The translations under genes were made by a program, and so were the position numbers. The notes under the pieces were generated by a model, which saw only the letters and a program-made list of their open reading frames with translations, did not search any database and was not told the DNA's origin. Positions 54,067-63,885 of a stretch of 64,000 nucleotides of DNA are shown piece after piece; the first letter of the stretch is position 1; every line of letters begins with the position of its first letter. The stretch comes from CBDDKU01 sp965230375 (GTDB taxonomy: Bacteria > Bacteroidota > Bacteroidia > Flavobacteriales_D > Cryomorphaceae): positions 62,001 to 126,000 of the forward strand of contig CBDDKU010000026.1 of the NCBI GenBank assembly GCA_965230375.1, read 5' to 3'.

Positions 54067-56316
54067 ATGATAAAAAAGTGTACCGTTCTGGCCCTGGCCT
54101 TTGCTTTGATCAGTTCTTTGCCACTCAAAGCCGATGAGGGAATGTGGCTACCTATGCTCATCAAAAGATTGAACCAAAGAGATCTTCAAGAAATGGGTCT
54201 TCAATTGACTCCTGAAGAAATCTATAGCGTAAACAACTCAAGCTTGAAAGACGCTATTGTTTCGATGGGTGGATTTTGTACAGGTGAAATCATTTCATCA
54301 AATGGATTGATGCTCACAAACCACCATTGTGGTTATGACGCAATTCGTACCAACTCTTCTGTAGAGCACGATTATTTGACAGATGGTTTTTGGGCTAAAA
54401 GTTTAGATGCTGAGCTTCCAAACGAAGGTCTCTACGTTTCATTCCTCGTAAGAATGGAAGATGTGACAGAGCGCGTTTTGAGCGAGCTCGAAGGTATTGA
54501 AGATGAAAATCAGCGCCAGGCAAAAGCTGCTGAACTTGCCCAAGCTATTGCTGAAGAAGCTCAAGCAGGAACGCACTACACTGCTCAGGTGAAGAGCTTC
54601 TACAAAGGAAATGAGTACTACATGTTTGTGTACGAAACATTTACTGATGTTAGACTAGTTGGAGCACCACCATCATCAATCGGTAAGTACGGTGGAGACA
54701 CTGACAACTGGATGTGGCCGCGTCAAACTGGAGATTTTTCTATTTTCAGAGTATACACTGGTCCTGATGGGAAACCAGCTGAGTACAGTGAAAACAACAT
54801 CCCGCTAAAGCCAAAGCACCACCTACCTGTAAACATCGCAGGTCTTGAAGATGGTGACTTTACAATGACTTTTGGATACCCTGGAAGCACGGATCGCTAT
54901 TTGACTTCATACGGTGTAGATCAAGCGCTAGAGAAGAAAAACCCAACGATCGTTGAGATTAGAGACGCCAAGTTGGCCGCTTTGAGAAAAGACATGAAAG
55001 AAAGTGATGCTGTGCGTATCATGTATGCTTCAAAGTATGCGCAAATCGCCAACTACTGGAAATACTTTATCGGGCAAACTGAACAGCTTAAAAGACTGAA
55101 AGTGGCAGATCAGAAGAGAGAATTGGAAGCTGCATTCCAAGCCTGGGCTGATGCAGATCCAGATAGAAAAGCCAAATACGGAGAAGCTCTTTCAATGATC
55201 AAGCAAGGATACGAAGACACTGATGCTCGAGTAATCGGTGATACCTATGTCGTAGAAGCTGGTCTTGTTGGTGCAGATGCAATACTTTTCACATTCCGAT
55301 TCAACAGAAGGCTTGATGCTTACATGCAGATGGAAGAAGGTGAAGAAAAAGAAGCTGTTAAGGCAGATTTGATCGCTGCGGCTAAGCAACACTTTACCGA
55401 AGTAAACACACCAACCGACATGAGCTTGTTTGCTGTAACCAATGAGCTATACAGCAAGAATGTTGAGAAAGACCAACAGCCTCAATACTTGCAAGACTTG
55501 GGTGATAAGTATGATGGGAAATGGGATGAGTATGCAGAGAAAGTATACGACCAAAGTATTTTCACTAACGAAGAGCGATTGATCGCTTTCATCGAAAAGC
55601 CAAAAGCGAAGACGCTGGAGAAGGATATGATGAATCAGGTGGCAACCGACCTAATTACGCTTTACCGTGGTAGTGCGGAAGCAAGCGCTGCGGCTGATGC
55701 TATGATGGAAAAAGGAAACCGTCTCTTCCAAGCTGGGCTTATGGAAATGAATCCAGACAAGGATTTCTACCCAGATGCAAACTCAACAATGAGAGCTTCT
55801 TTCGGGAACGTGAAGTCTTACTATCCAAAGGATGGGGTGAAGTACAAGTACTTTACTACAATGGAAGGTTTGATGGCTAAAGAAGATCCAAACAACGATG
55901 AATTCGTTGTGCCAGCTAGACTTAAAGAGCTTTACGAAGCCAAAGACTACGGTCAGTATGCGGATAAAGATGGAACGCTACACGTGAACTTTATCAGTAC
56001 AAATGACATTACAGGTGGTAACTCAGGAAGCCCTGTTATCAATGGAAATGGAGAACTAATCGGATTGGCTTTCGACGGAAACTGGGAAGCTATGAGCGGT
56101 GATATCAACTTTGAGCCATCAGTTCAACGTACGATCTCAGTAGATATTCGCTACGTACTTTTCGTAGTTGACAAATTTGCTGGTGCCACTAATCTGATCG
56201 AAGAAATGACATTGGTTAAAGAAAGACCAATGAAGAAAGAAGAGATGATGACAGAGCACCCAGAAAAGTCAGAGAAGAAAGTTGATGAAGCGGAGAAAGC
56301 TCCAGTGATGAACTAA
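54067..56316 (+). CDS. S46 family dipeptidyl-peptidase, DPP7-like
   Basis: The 749-residue periplasmic serine protease has a signal peptide (SSLPLKADEGMW) and the chymotrypsin-like S46 triad: His in TNHHCGYD (86-87), Asp in the GGDTDNWMWPRQTGDFS region and Ser 653 in GGNSGSP. S46 enzymes release dipeptides from N-termini and feed peptide-using Bacteroidota. The residue 18 after the catalytic Ser, which sets P1 preference, is Gly (AFDGNWE), as in DPP7 (hydrophobic P1), not Arg as in DPP11 (Asp/Glu). The C-terminal 30 residues are a charged Lys/Glu tail. It has its own leader and a strong terminator. Confidence 0.93.
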   Translation: MIKKCTVLALAFALISSLPLKADEGMWLPMLIKRLNQRDLQEMGLQLTPEEIYSVNNSSLKDAIVSMGGFCTGEIISSNGLMLTNHHCGYDAIRTNSSVEHDYLTDGFWAKSLDAELPNEGLYVSFLVRMEDVTERVLSELEGIEDENQRQAKAAELAQAIAEEAQAGTHYTAQVKSFYKGNEYYMFVYETFTDVRLVGAPPSSIGKYGGDTDNWMWPRQTGDFSIFRVYTGPDGKPAEYSENNIPLKPKHHLPVNIAGLEDGDFTMTFGYPGSTDRYLTSYGVDQALEKKNPTIVEIRDAKLAALRKDMKESDAVRIMYASKYAQIANYWKYFIGQTEQLKRLKVADQKRELEAAFQAWADADPDRKAKYGEALSMIKQGYEDTDARVIGDTYVVEAGLVGADAILFTFRFNRRLDAYMQMEEGEEKEAVKADLIAAAKQHFTEVNTPTDMSLFAVTNELYSKNVEKDQQPQYLQDLGDKYDGKWDEYAEKVYDQSIFTNEERLIAFIEKPKAKTLEKDMMNQVATDLITLYRGSAEASAAADAMMEKGNRLFQAGLMEMNPDKDFYPDANSTMRASFGNVKSYYPKDGVKYKYFTTMEGLMAKEDPNNDEFVVPARLKELYEAKDYGQYADKDGTLHVNFISTNDITGGNSGSPVINGNGELIGLAFDGNWEAMSGDINFEPSVQRTISVDIRYVLFVVDKFAGATNLIEEMTLVKERPMKKEEMMTEHPEKSEKKVDEAEKAPVMN

Positions 56317-56339
56317 TCTCAGTCTGATCCAATATTTAG

Positions 56340-56378
56340 AACGGCCCTTGTCTCTGGACTTGGGCCGTTTATTTTTTC
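56340..56378 (+). terminator. Bidirectional terminator between the S46 peptidase gene and tsaB
   Basis: AACGGCCC and GGGCCGTT pair around a 14-base loop that itself can form GTC/GAC, followed by TTTATTTTTT. The right arm overlaps the tsaB stop codon, so the hairpin serves the peptidase gene mainly. Confidence 0.75.
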
Positions 56379-57043
56379 TTGGGACCTGCCACGAAATCCT
56401 TGAGATAGTAAGGCTCAAAATAGGCGGTGTCTTCAAAGTCTTTTTGGAGAAGTTTTTGTTCAGCTATCTCAGCCATCCCGACAGCAGATGCTTTCAAATC
56501 AATAAGTGTAACTCCTCGCGAGTTTAAAGTTTCCCAACACTTTTCTGCTCCATCACCAAATATGTAGACTTGATTAAATCTCTGGCACTCTGGGAAACTA
56601 TCGTGCTCAACAATCTCGGCTCTGGTAGGAAAAACTTCTCTACCACTCCCAGAAAATCCAGCGGCATAAACTTCCATCCGCCGGGCGTCTATCATAGGTA
56701 TAAATAGATGATCATCGGTTTTATCCAAAACTTGCGATGCAAGAGACCTCAACGAGTTAACGGAAATCAAAGGAATATTCTGAGCAAAGGCAAAGCCCTT
56801 TGCAGCAGAAACGCCTATTCGCAAACCAGTGTACGACCCAGGACCTTTGCTCACAGCAATGGCATCGAGCTCCGAGAATGCCAACCCCGCAGTATCCATG
56901 CATTCGGCAATGAGTACATTGAGCTTTTCAGCATGAGAGTAACCATCAGAATCAAATTCTGAGATAAACTTGGCTTGCCCATCCATAGCGATGCAAACAG
57001 AACAGACTTTTGTTGACGTTTCGAGACAGAGAATCTTGGCCAC
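56369..57043 (-). CDS. tsaB: tRNA threonylcarbamoyladenosine biosynthesis protein TsaB
   Basis: The 224-residue protein starts MAKILCLETSTKVCSVCIA, the ASKHA-fold phosphate-1 motif of TsaB, and has the diagnostic AIAVSKGPGSYTGLRIGVSAAKGFAFA near 62-88 (split by a helix). TsaB is the non-catalytic partner of TsaD in forming t6A37 on ANN-decoding tRNAs. It starts directly after the stop of the efflux adaptor gene, so it is the last gene of the TolC-adaptor unit. Confidence 0.94.
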   Translation of the reverse strand: MAKILCLETSTKVCSVCIAMDGQAKFISEFDSDGYSHAEKLNVLIAECMDTAGLAFSELDAIAVSKGPGSYTGLRIGVSAAKGFAFAQNIPLISVNSLRSLASQVLDKTDDHLFIPMIDARRMEVYAAGFSGSGREVFPTRAEIVEHDSFPECQRFNQVYIFGDGAEKCWETLNSRGVTLIDLKASAVGMAEIAEQKLLQKDFEDTAYFEPYYLKDFVAGPKKK

Positions 57044-58366
57044 TTAATCCTTTTTGTAAAGTTCGTCTTTTGACACAACTTTTACTTTATCGCCCGGCAC
57101 AAGAGTCTGTGTAACCAAATCAAATGGCCCTGAGACTACATTCATATCCTCAGTCAAACCACTTCTTATTTCGATAAACTGATCGTCTTGAACGCCTGTT
57201 TCAACCGGGACCAATCTGACTTTCTCATTCTCAACCACAAACACACAGGTCACTGGCTCCTGATCTATATCTGCCTTTTTACCAACCAATCTCTCTACGC
57301 TCGAGCGCTCGGCAGATGTGGTATCCGCGCGGCTTGTCACACTTGAAAGGGGAACTGAGATCGCATTTGATTTAGTCGATGTGGTAATATCCACAGTCGC
57401 GTTCATTCCCGGGCGGAATGGAGCCATTCCCGATCTGGAATTCTCAATCAAGTCTTGATATGAAAACGGAAGAATGCGAATCTTTACTTCAAAATTGGTC
57501 ACCTGATCAGCCGAGAGTCCAATACTAGTGGCCGAGTTGGCAATTTCCGTAACTAAGCCTTTAAATTTTCTATCGATGTAGGCATCCACTTCAATGGATG
57601 CCGTGTCATTATACGCAACCCGAACAATATCGCTCTCATTCACATCGGCCAAAACCTCCATGACATCCAGGTTGGCTACGCGCATGATTTCGGTACCCGT
57701 CATTTGCATAGCCCCGACAACTTGCTCTCCTTCTTCTACACTCAGACTAGAAATTGTTCCATCCATGGGTGCGTATATGGTAGTTCTTGAATACGAATCG
57801 CGCGCTTCTTTCACACTCGCTTCTGCCGATCGGATTGAATATGTTGCAGCCTTTACGCTTTCTTTCGCTGCCATCACTTCGGCTTCCGAATTAGCGAACT
57901 GTGCTTCTACGTTATCGTATTCAGCTTTCGAGATAGCACCGTCTTCATACAATCGATCATTTCGATCCTTTGTTAGTTTGCTGTTTTTAAATTGAGCTTC
58001 CGCTTGCAACAATCTGGCATCTGCACTCGCCTTGTTTGCCTTGGCATTATTCAAAGCCGCTTCTGCTCGGTCAAGTGCTGCTTGTGATAGGTCAGGGTTG
58101 ATACGAACCAATAGGTCGCCTTTCTTCACCTTTGCTCCCTCTCGAAAAGGAAGTTCAAGAATTTTTCCTGAGACTTCAGATGAGATGATGACTTCTGTCT
58201 CTGGTTGGATTCGACCATTGGCAACAACAGTTTCAACCAATGTACGCTTCTCTGGATTTACAACATTTACCCGCGATTCATCTTGATTCTTATTCTTAAG
58301 AATTGCCACAACCACAAGGGCTACAATTGCAATTCCCAGGACCCAAAAGATGGTCTTTTTATTCAT
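57044..58366 (-). CDS. Efflux periplasmic adaptor (membrane-fusion protein, MacA/HlyD type)
   Basis: The 440-residue protein has one N-terminal membrane helix (about 6-23), a split lipoyl domain (IISSEVSGKILELPFREGA near 60-80, partner half near 200), a long helical hairpin (about 95-195, Ala- and Glu-rich), a beta-barrel domain and a membrane-proximal domain. It would bridge an inner-membrane pump to TolC, whose gene precedes it by 26 bases. The MacA-like length and anchor suggest an ABC (MacB) partner rather than RND, but no pump gene is adjacent. Confidence 0.92.
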   Translation of the reverse strand: MNKKTIFWVLGIAIVALVVVAILKNKNQDESRVNVVNPEKRTLVETVVANGRIQPETEVIISSEVSGKILELPFREGAKVKKGDLLVRINPDLSQAALDRAEAALNNAKANKASADARLLQAEAQFKNSKLTKDRNDRLYEDGAISKAEYDNVEAQFANSEAEVMAAKESVKAATYSIRSAEASVKEARDSYSRTTIYAPMDGTISSLSVEEGEQVVGAMQMTGTEIMRVANLDVMEVLADVNESDIVRVAYNDTASIEVDAYIDRKFKGLVTEIANSATSIGLSADQVTNFEVKIRILPFSYQDLIENSRSGMAPFRPGMNATVDITTSTKSNAISVPLSSVTSRADTTSAERSSVERLVGKKADIDQEPVTCVFVVENEKVRLVPVETGVQDDQFIEIRSGLTEDMNVVSGPFDLVTQTLVPGDKVKVVSKDELYKKD

Positions 58367-58392
58367 GGTTAATCAGATTTTGGTTGCGACTT

Positions 58393-59829
58393 TTACAGGG
58401 TAATCGGATTACCCATATAGAAGTCGAGTATTTTGGTCCTGAACACAAAGTCGTATTTGGCAGTTGCCAAATTTCCTTGAGCCCGGGTGTAATTAGTCTT
58501 TATGTTATTGTAGTCAACCGAGTTTATGACGTTCTGTTCGTAGCGCACTTCCGCGTACTTGAATGATTCCTCCAGAGACTTCACTGCTTTCTCGGCAGAG
58601 ATGTAACTATTCATCGCTGCCTTTGCATCTGTATATGCCTGCTCGATATCAAACCTGAGTTGATTGGAGATTTGCTGATACTCTAGATTCGTTTGGATCT
58701 GATTGATCTCAGCCCGTTTTACTTGGGACTTTGCTGCATACCCATTGAAAAGTGGTACTGACAAGGTCAACTGCACATTTTGAAAAAAGTTGTCTTCGAG
58801 CTGATCTCCGAAACTTTTGGTTTCAAAGCCATCTGGATAAAAGGTCTGCTCTTGAACTGAAAGAACTGTTTCACCAGTACCTTGCACTTCTCCAATTGGC
58901 ACTTGCCCCGATACAGGGTCTCCAACGGGAACCGTATTATTTCCCGAGTATCCTGATCCCACAGTTCCACTCAATCGCAGAGTTGGGTAGAGATTTCCTC
59001 GAGACATTGACAATGCATGCTCTGATGAAACACGCCTTTGGTCTGCAGCCATAATTTCAGGCATATTCGATTTCGCTACCCGGTATATGTCTTGAGCAGA
59101 ATTATCCAAGAGTTCGACTCCTTCATCTGTCAATATCGGTTTTACAATATCAAAGCCATCCGTTTCTTCAGCAGGTAGTTGAAGGAGCTGAGTCAAGTTC
59201 AACTTCGCAATGGCGATATTGTTTTGTGCTGTCGTGAGATTTAGCTCTTCCTGAGCCAATTGAGCTTCAGTATCGTAAAGAGAACCCTGTGGCTCCTGCC
59301 CTGCGTCAACAAGCTTCTGCATTCGATTTACCTGTTCCTGAGTAATAGCCACTTGTTGCTCAGCAATCAAAAGGTTTTCCTTTCCAAGGAGAATCTGCAA
59401 ATATGCCAGACAAAGCTGGAGTGAAATATCATTTTGAATCTTCTCAAGGTCATACTTCGAAGCGAGCAAGTTTGCCTTGTTCATCTTCATATTGTTCATT
59501 TTGGAAAATCCATTGAACAAATCAAGACTGGTAAATAAAGACAGGTTATTAGTCCGCACGCGGGTTGATGCAAAGGTGTTGGTAAACGGGTCGATACTCT
59601 GCCCAAAGTTGTACCCATGTGTTGCCTGAGCATTCAAATCGGGAAGCAAACTCAACTTGCTTTCTTGATGGTTTATCTCAGATGTAACAATATTGTTTTT
59701 GCTCTGTTGAACGGTTATGTTGTTCTCCATAGCGTAGTCGATACACCGTTGCAAATCCCACTGATCTTGAGAGAAGGCTTGGATGGAAAAGAACGTCATC
59801 AAAGCCAAAAAAGTAAATCCTTTAGTCAT
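58393..59829 (-). CDS. TolC family outer-membrane efflux protein
   Basis: The 478-residue protein has a signal peptide (FFSIQAFSQ), then WDLQRCIDYAMENNITVQQS, the classic start of TolC/OEP proteins, and two repeats of long helices with the strands of the outer-membrane barrel between them (for example DLNAQATHGYNFGQSIDPF and FQNVQLTLSVPLFNGYAAKS). TolC trimers form the exit duct for efflux and type I secretion. It heads a leftward unit with the adaptor and tsaB. Confidence 0.94.
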   Translation of the reverse strand: MTKGFTFLALMTFFSIQAFSQDQWDLQRCIDYAMENNITVQQSKNNIVTSEINHQESKLSLLPDLNAQATHGYNFGQSIDPFTNTFASTRVRTNNLSLFTSLDLFNGFSKMNNMKMNKANLLASKYDLEKIQNDISLQLCLAYLQILLGKENLLIAEQQVAITQEQVNRMQKLVDAGQEPQGSLYDTEAQLAQEELNLTTAQNNIAIAKLNLTQLLQLPAEETDGFDIVKPILTDEGVELLDNSAQDIYRVAKSNMPEIMAADQRRVSSEHALSMSRGNLYPTLRLSGTVGSGYSGNNTVPVGDPVSGQVPIGEVQGTGETVLSVQEQTFYPDGFETKSFGDQLEDNFFQNVQLTLSVPLFNGYAAKSQVKRAEINQIQTNLEYQQISNQLRFDIEQAYTDAKAAMNSYISAEKAVKSLEESFKYAEVRYEQNVINSVDYNNIKTNYTRAQGNLATAKYDFVFRTKILDFYMGNPITL

Positions 59830-59920
59830 GTTTAATAAAACTTAGCCAAGGTAAATGTAAAGAAGCAGTGAAGTGATGTGACCTAATAAAGTACGAGCGG
59901 TATGGAAACTTGGTAAATGG

Positions 59921-61168
59921 TCAGAGCGCGGTGATTTCTATCTCCACCCTTCTATTGGCTTCGGCTTGGCTATTATTGACTGGTGTAGGATATTTCATGT
60001 TGGCACTACCGAAACCCTGATACGTCATTCTACTCTCTGAAACTCCCCGTTTCACTAGCTCATCATAAATAGCTTGAGCCCTGGCCTCGCTGAGTTTGAC
60101 ATGACTCCTTTTGTTCTTCCCACCTTCACCATTCACATGCCCTTGAATATCCACTCGTGTTGTGGGGTTAATCTGCATAAAATCGACAAGCTGATCCAAT
60201 GCAGGCAGGCTTTTCTCAAGGATTTGAGTGTCGTCTACTTCAAACTTGATGTTCTCCAGATTAATCCGGTCGCCCAGCTTCATCGGTTGAAGATCTACGT
60301 TGATGGTGTAGAGCGAATCATTCTTTGGAATGAAGGGAACCGTCGAGAACAAATAGCCCTTTTTGACTACGTTGACCTGATAAGTGCGGTAGCTGATAAC
60401 GTCTAGAGCAACCCTAGAAACAGAGGGGTATCTCGACTGCACAGAATCAGGCAAACCCATCACATGAATCTCTGAAGGAATGCGCTCTCCGTTGCTTGCA
60501 TCTTTCACAATAACTTCAAGCTTCCGGTAAGGAATTTTACGCTCTTCCGAGATTTTCTCAACTTCCAATCGTTTCTCTCCAACTCGCCTAAAGTGAAGCT
60601 GGATGCTATGGCCTTCGTTCTCTTTTAAACGGGTTGTCGACCAAAATGTAGTACAACTCTCCTTTTTCCACCTTCACAGGCTTTGAATAAGAACTACCGG
60701 GGCCAGATGGCACGTACTCATCGATAGATCCTTCAGAAAGCCCTGTCATACCACCCATGTACACGTTCTTTCGAGAAATATTCGTTCGAATTGGGATCTT
60801 TCTACCAGCTGAAAATATCTGCGCAAAAATTGGGGCCATCGTACTGATACAGCAAGAAGTCCAAAGTCGTCTTCGGCTACTTTGGGGATTAAGTCAAAAG
60901 ACAAAATGGCGTCATACGGTGCTACAAACTTGTACCAGACCGTATTGTGTTCTCGCTCTATGTAGTACGGATCGCCAAGTTCGTAGCCATTTATCTCTAG
61001 TTTCTTCCCAAAACCTTTTGGCGAATAGACTGGCCCGATGACGGTATCGTTCAGCATTAAAGCCCCGAGACAATCAGAAGCCGTAGCCCCTAACTGGACA
61101 GGCTTATCCTGACCTTTCGAGGACAAAACGGCAATTGAGAGTAAGACGAGAAGATAGTTTCTAACCAT
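59921..61168 (-). pseudogene. OmpA family protein, reading frame broken three times
   Basis: Four segments in shifted frames make one OmpA-type protein: signal peptide plus LGATASDCLGALMLNDTVIG and EREHNTVWYKFVAPYDA (from 61168), DFLLYQYDGPNFCADIF, then RKIPIRTNISRKNVY with GPGSSYSKPVKVEKGE, then ENEGHSIQLHF and a C-terminal OmpA domain (VDIQGHVNGEGGKNKRSHVK, ANRRVEIEITAL). Deleting one base at 60861-60862, 60812-60815 and 60623-60626 restores 414 residues. All three sites are repeated-base runs. The intact family is an outer-membrane, peptidoglycan-binding protein. It is either a sequence artefact or a recent pseudogene. Confidence 0.82.
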
Positions 61169-61211
61169 AGAGCTATGCGCCTGTCTAGAGGCACTAAAAT
61201 AGGGATTCAGA

Positions 61212-63881
61212 CTAATAATTTAAGTTTGAAGCCAACCATCTTTCCATCTCGCTAAATTCCATTGACTTACGTCGAGCTAAATCTTCCACTTGATCCTTCC
61301 CTACACGGCCTACTCCAAAATACTTGGCATGCTCAGATGCAAAATACAGGCCAGAAACGGACGAAGCCGGATACATGGCATTCGACTCTGTGAGGTAAAT
61401 ACCGGTATGCTCGGTCGCGTTAAGCAGTTCAAACAAGCCAGGCTTCTCAGTGTGGTCTGGACAAGCAGGATATCCAGCTGCAGGACGAATTCCCACATAA
61501 GCTTCTTTGATCAGCTGATCGTTAGTCAGGTTTTCAGACTGGGCGTATCCCCACAATTCTGTCCGTACTTTTTCGTGCATCAGCTCCGTAAATGCTTCCG
61601 CTAATCTATCGGCGAGAGCCTTAATCATGATGGCACTATAATCGTCGTTTTGGCTTTTATATCGATCTATATGCGCTTCGATTCCCTTGCCTGATGTTAC
61701 AGCAAATCCACCGATGTAATCTGCTTGACCAGATGACTTTGGTGCGATAAAATCAGCTAGACTAAGATTTGGTTGTCCAGCGACCTTCTTGGATTGCTGA
61801 CGCATTGACTCAAATCGATGGATGACTTCACTTCGACTTTCATCAGCATATACTTCAATGGTGTCGGGATCAGATGTATTTGCGGGCCAAATCCCAACAA
61901 CTGCTTTAGCCTTCAACCATTTGTTCGTGACAATCTCTTTGAGCATTTCACCAGCATCGGCATATAGTTTCTTCGCTTCTGCTCCTACCACTTCATCCTC
62001 GAGTATTTGCGGAAAGCGCCCAGCTAGCCCCCAAGTTTGGAAAAAGGGCATCCAGTCAATGTATTGCGAGATCTCACGCAAGGGATAGTCGTCGAAAACT
62101 TTTACTCCAGTAAACTGGGGCTTCACAATTTTCTGATTGCTCCAGTCGATCTCAAGTCTATTGGCTTGAGCATCTTCAAAACTCAAATAAGATTTCGTCT
62201 TTTTCTTTGACTCGTGGTAGGTTCTAATTCGCTCGTAGTCCTTTCGAATCTCACCGATAAACTCATTCTTCTCAGTGCTCAGCAATCGCTCAACTACTGT
62301 CACACTTCGCGATGCATCGGCCACATGAATGGTTTGATTCATCCGAAAGTTCTGCTCAATCTTCACTGCAGTGTGCACCTTTGATGTAGTAGCACCTCCA
62401 ATAAGAAGCGGTATATCAATCTCTCGACGTTCCATCTCACTAGCCACATTGACCATCTCTTCCAAGCTCGGAGTAATCAATCCACTTAGACCGATTACAT
62501 CCACCTTTTCTTCGATAGCTTTATCGATGATCTTATCAGCAGGAACCATTACACCCAAATCGATCACCTCGTAATTGTTGCAGGCCAATACCACACCTAC
62601 GATGTTTTTTCCAATATCGTGCACATCACCTTTCACGGTGGCGAGAAGGATCTTTCCTGCAGTAGATGTATCGTTGTTTTTCGCTTTTTCGGCTTCGATA
62701 TATGGGAGCAGATAGGCCACGGCTTTTTTCATAACCCGGGCACTCTTCACAACTTGGGGCAAGAACATTTTTCCAGCACCAAATAGGTCACCTACCACAT
62801 TCATCCCATCCATCAATGGGCCTTCGATCACTTGAAGTGGGCGCTCGAAAAGCTGGCGACACTCTTCTGTATCGCCTTCTATGTATTTATCAATTCCCTT
62901 CACGAGAGCGTAAGAGAGCCTCTGCTTTACATCTTCCTTACGCCAGGCTTCGTCCTCAACTTTTTTGGCCGTTCCCGAGCCTTTCACTTCTTCCGCGTAC
63001 TCGAGCAATCGCTCAGTAGCGTCATCTCTCCTATCGAGAAGCACGTCTTCAACCCGCTCCAGAAGTTCTGGTTCAATATCGTCATATACGGTAAGCATGG
63101 TCGGGTTTACAATCCCCATTTCCATCCCCGCCTTGATACCGTGGAAGAGAAATGCCGAATGCATGGCTTCACGCACCACGTTGTTTCCACGGAAGGAGAA
63201 AGATACGTTGGACACTCCCCCACTGACTTTGGCACCCGGTAAGTGATCCTTAATCCAACGAGTGGCTTCAAAGAAGTCCAGCGCATTCCGACGGTGCTCT
63301 TCCATTCCCGTGGCTACTGGGAATATATTGGGATCGAAAATGATGTCTTCAGCAGGGAAACCATTTTGCGTTAAAAGGTTATAGGACCTTTCACAAATCT
63401 CGATGCGGCGCTGGTAGTTGTCGGCCTGACCAGTTTCATCAAAAGCCATGACCACGGTAGCAGCTCCATAACGTCTTATTCGCTTGGCTTGCCAAAGAAA
63501 CTCGGCTTCACCTCCTTTGAGACTTATGCTGTTGACGATAGCCTTTCCCTGCACGCACTTTAGTCCTGCTTCGATGATGCTCCACTTCGATGAGTCAATC
63601 ATTATCGGAACACGGGCAATTTCGGGTTCAGCGGCAATTAGATTGAGAAAACGCGTCATGGCCTCTTCTCCATCCAGCATCCCTTCATCCATGTTAATGT
63701 CGATCACTTGCGCACCACCGTTCACCTGGTCCAAGGCCACTTCTACGGCTTCTTCGTACTTGTTTTCTTGAATCAAGCGAAGAAACTTACGACTCCCCGT
63801 TACGTTAGTTCGCTCGCCAACATTGATAAAGTTGGAATGCGGAAATATGGTTAGGCTTTCGAGCCCACTCAGTCTCATCAT
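61212..63881 (-). CDS. metH: Cobalamin-dependent methionine synthase, C-terminal subunit
   Basis: The 889-residue protein contains the pterin-binding (methyltetrahydrofolate) domain (about 10-270; NFINVGERTNVTGS, MIDSSKWSIIEAGL), the B12 cap and cobalamin-binding domain with DVHDIGKN (axial His near 420), and the AdoMet reactivation domain (about 580-889; GIRPAAGYPACPDH near 800). The homocysteine-binding domain is missing because it is encoded by the separate gene immediately upstream, as in other Bacteroidota. Activity requires vitamin B12. ATG codons at 63881 and 63878 are both possible. Confidence 0.96.
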   Translation of the reverse strand: MMRLSGLESLTIFPHSNFINVGERTNVTGSRKFLRLIQENKYEEAVEVALDQVNGGAQVIDINMDEGMLDGEEAMTRFLNLIAAEPEIARVPIMIDSSKWSIIEAGLKCVQGKAIVNSISLKGGEAEFLWQAKRIRRYGAATVVMAFDETGQADNYQRRIEICERSYNLLTQNGFPAEDIIFDPNIFPVATGMEEHRRNALDFFEATRWIKDHLPGAKVSGGVSNVSFSFRGNNVVREAMHSAFLFHGIKAGMEMGIVNPTMLTVYDDIEPELLERVEDVLLDRRDDATERLLEYAEEVKGSGTAKKVEDEAWRKEDVKQRLSYALVKGIDKYIEGDTEECRQLFERPLQVIEGPLMDGMNVVGDLFGAGKMFLPQVVKSARVMKKAVAYLLPYIEAEKAKNNDTSTAGKILLATVKGDVHDIGKNIVGVVLACNNYEVIDLGVMVPADKIIDKAIEEKVDVIGLSGLITPSLEEMVNVASEMERREIDIPLLIGGATTSKVHTAVKIEQNFRMNQTIHVADASRSVTVVERLLSTEKNEFIGEIRKDYERIRTYHESKKKTKSYLSFEDAQANRLEIDWSNQKIVKPQFTGVKVFDDYPLREISQYIDWMPFFQTWGLAGRFPQILEDEVVGAEAKKLYADAGEMLKEIVTNKWLKAKAVVGIWPANTSDPDTIEVYADESRSEVIHRFESMRQQSKKVAGQPNLSLADFIAPKSSGQADYIGGFAVTSGKGIEAHIDRYKSQNDDYSAIMIKALADRLAEAFTELMHEKVRTELWGYAQSENLTNDQLIKEAYVGIRPAAGYPACPDHTEKPGLFELLNATEHTGIYLTESNAMYPASSVSGLYFASEHAKYFGVGRVGKDQVEDLARRKSMEFSEMERWLASNLNY

Positions 63882-63885
63882 CGAA

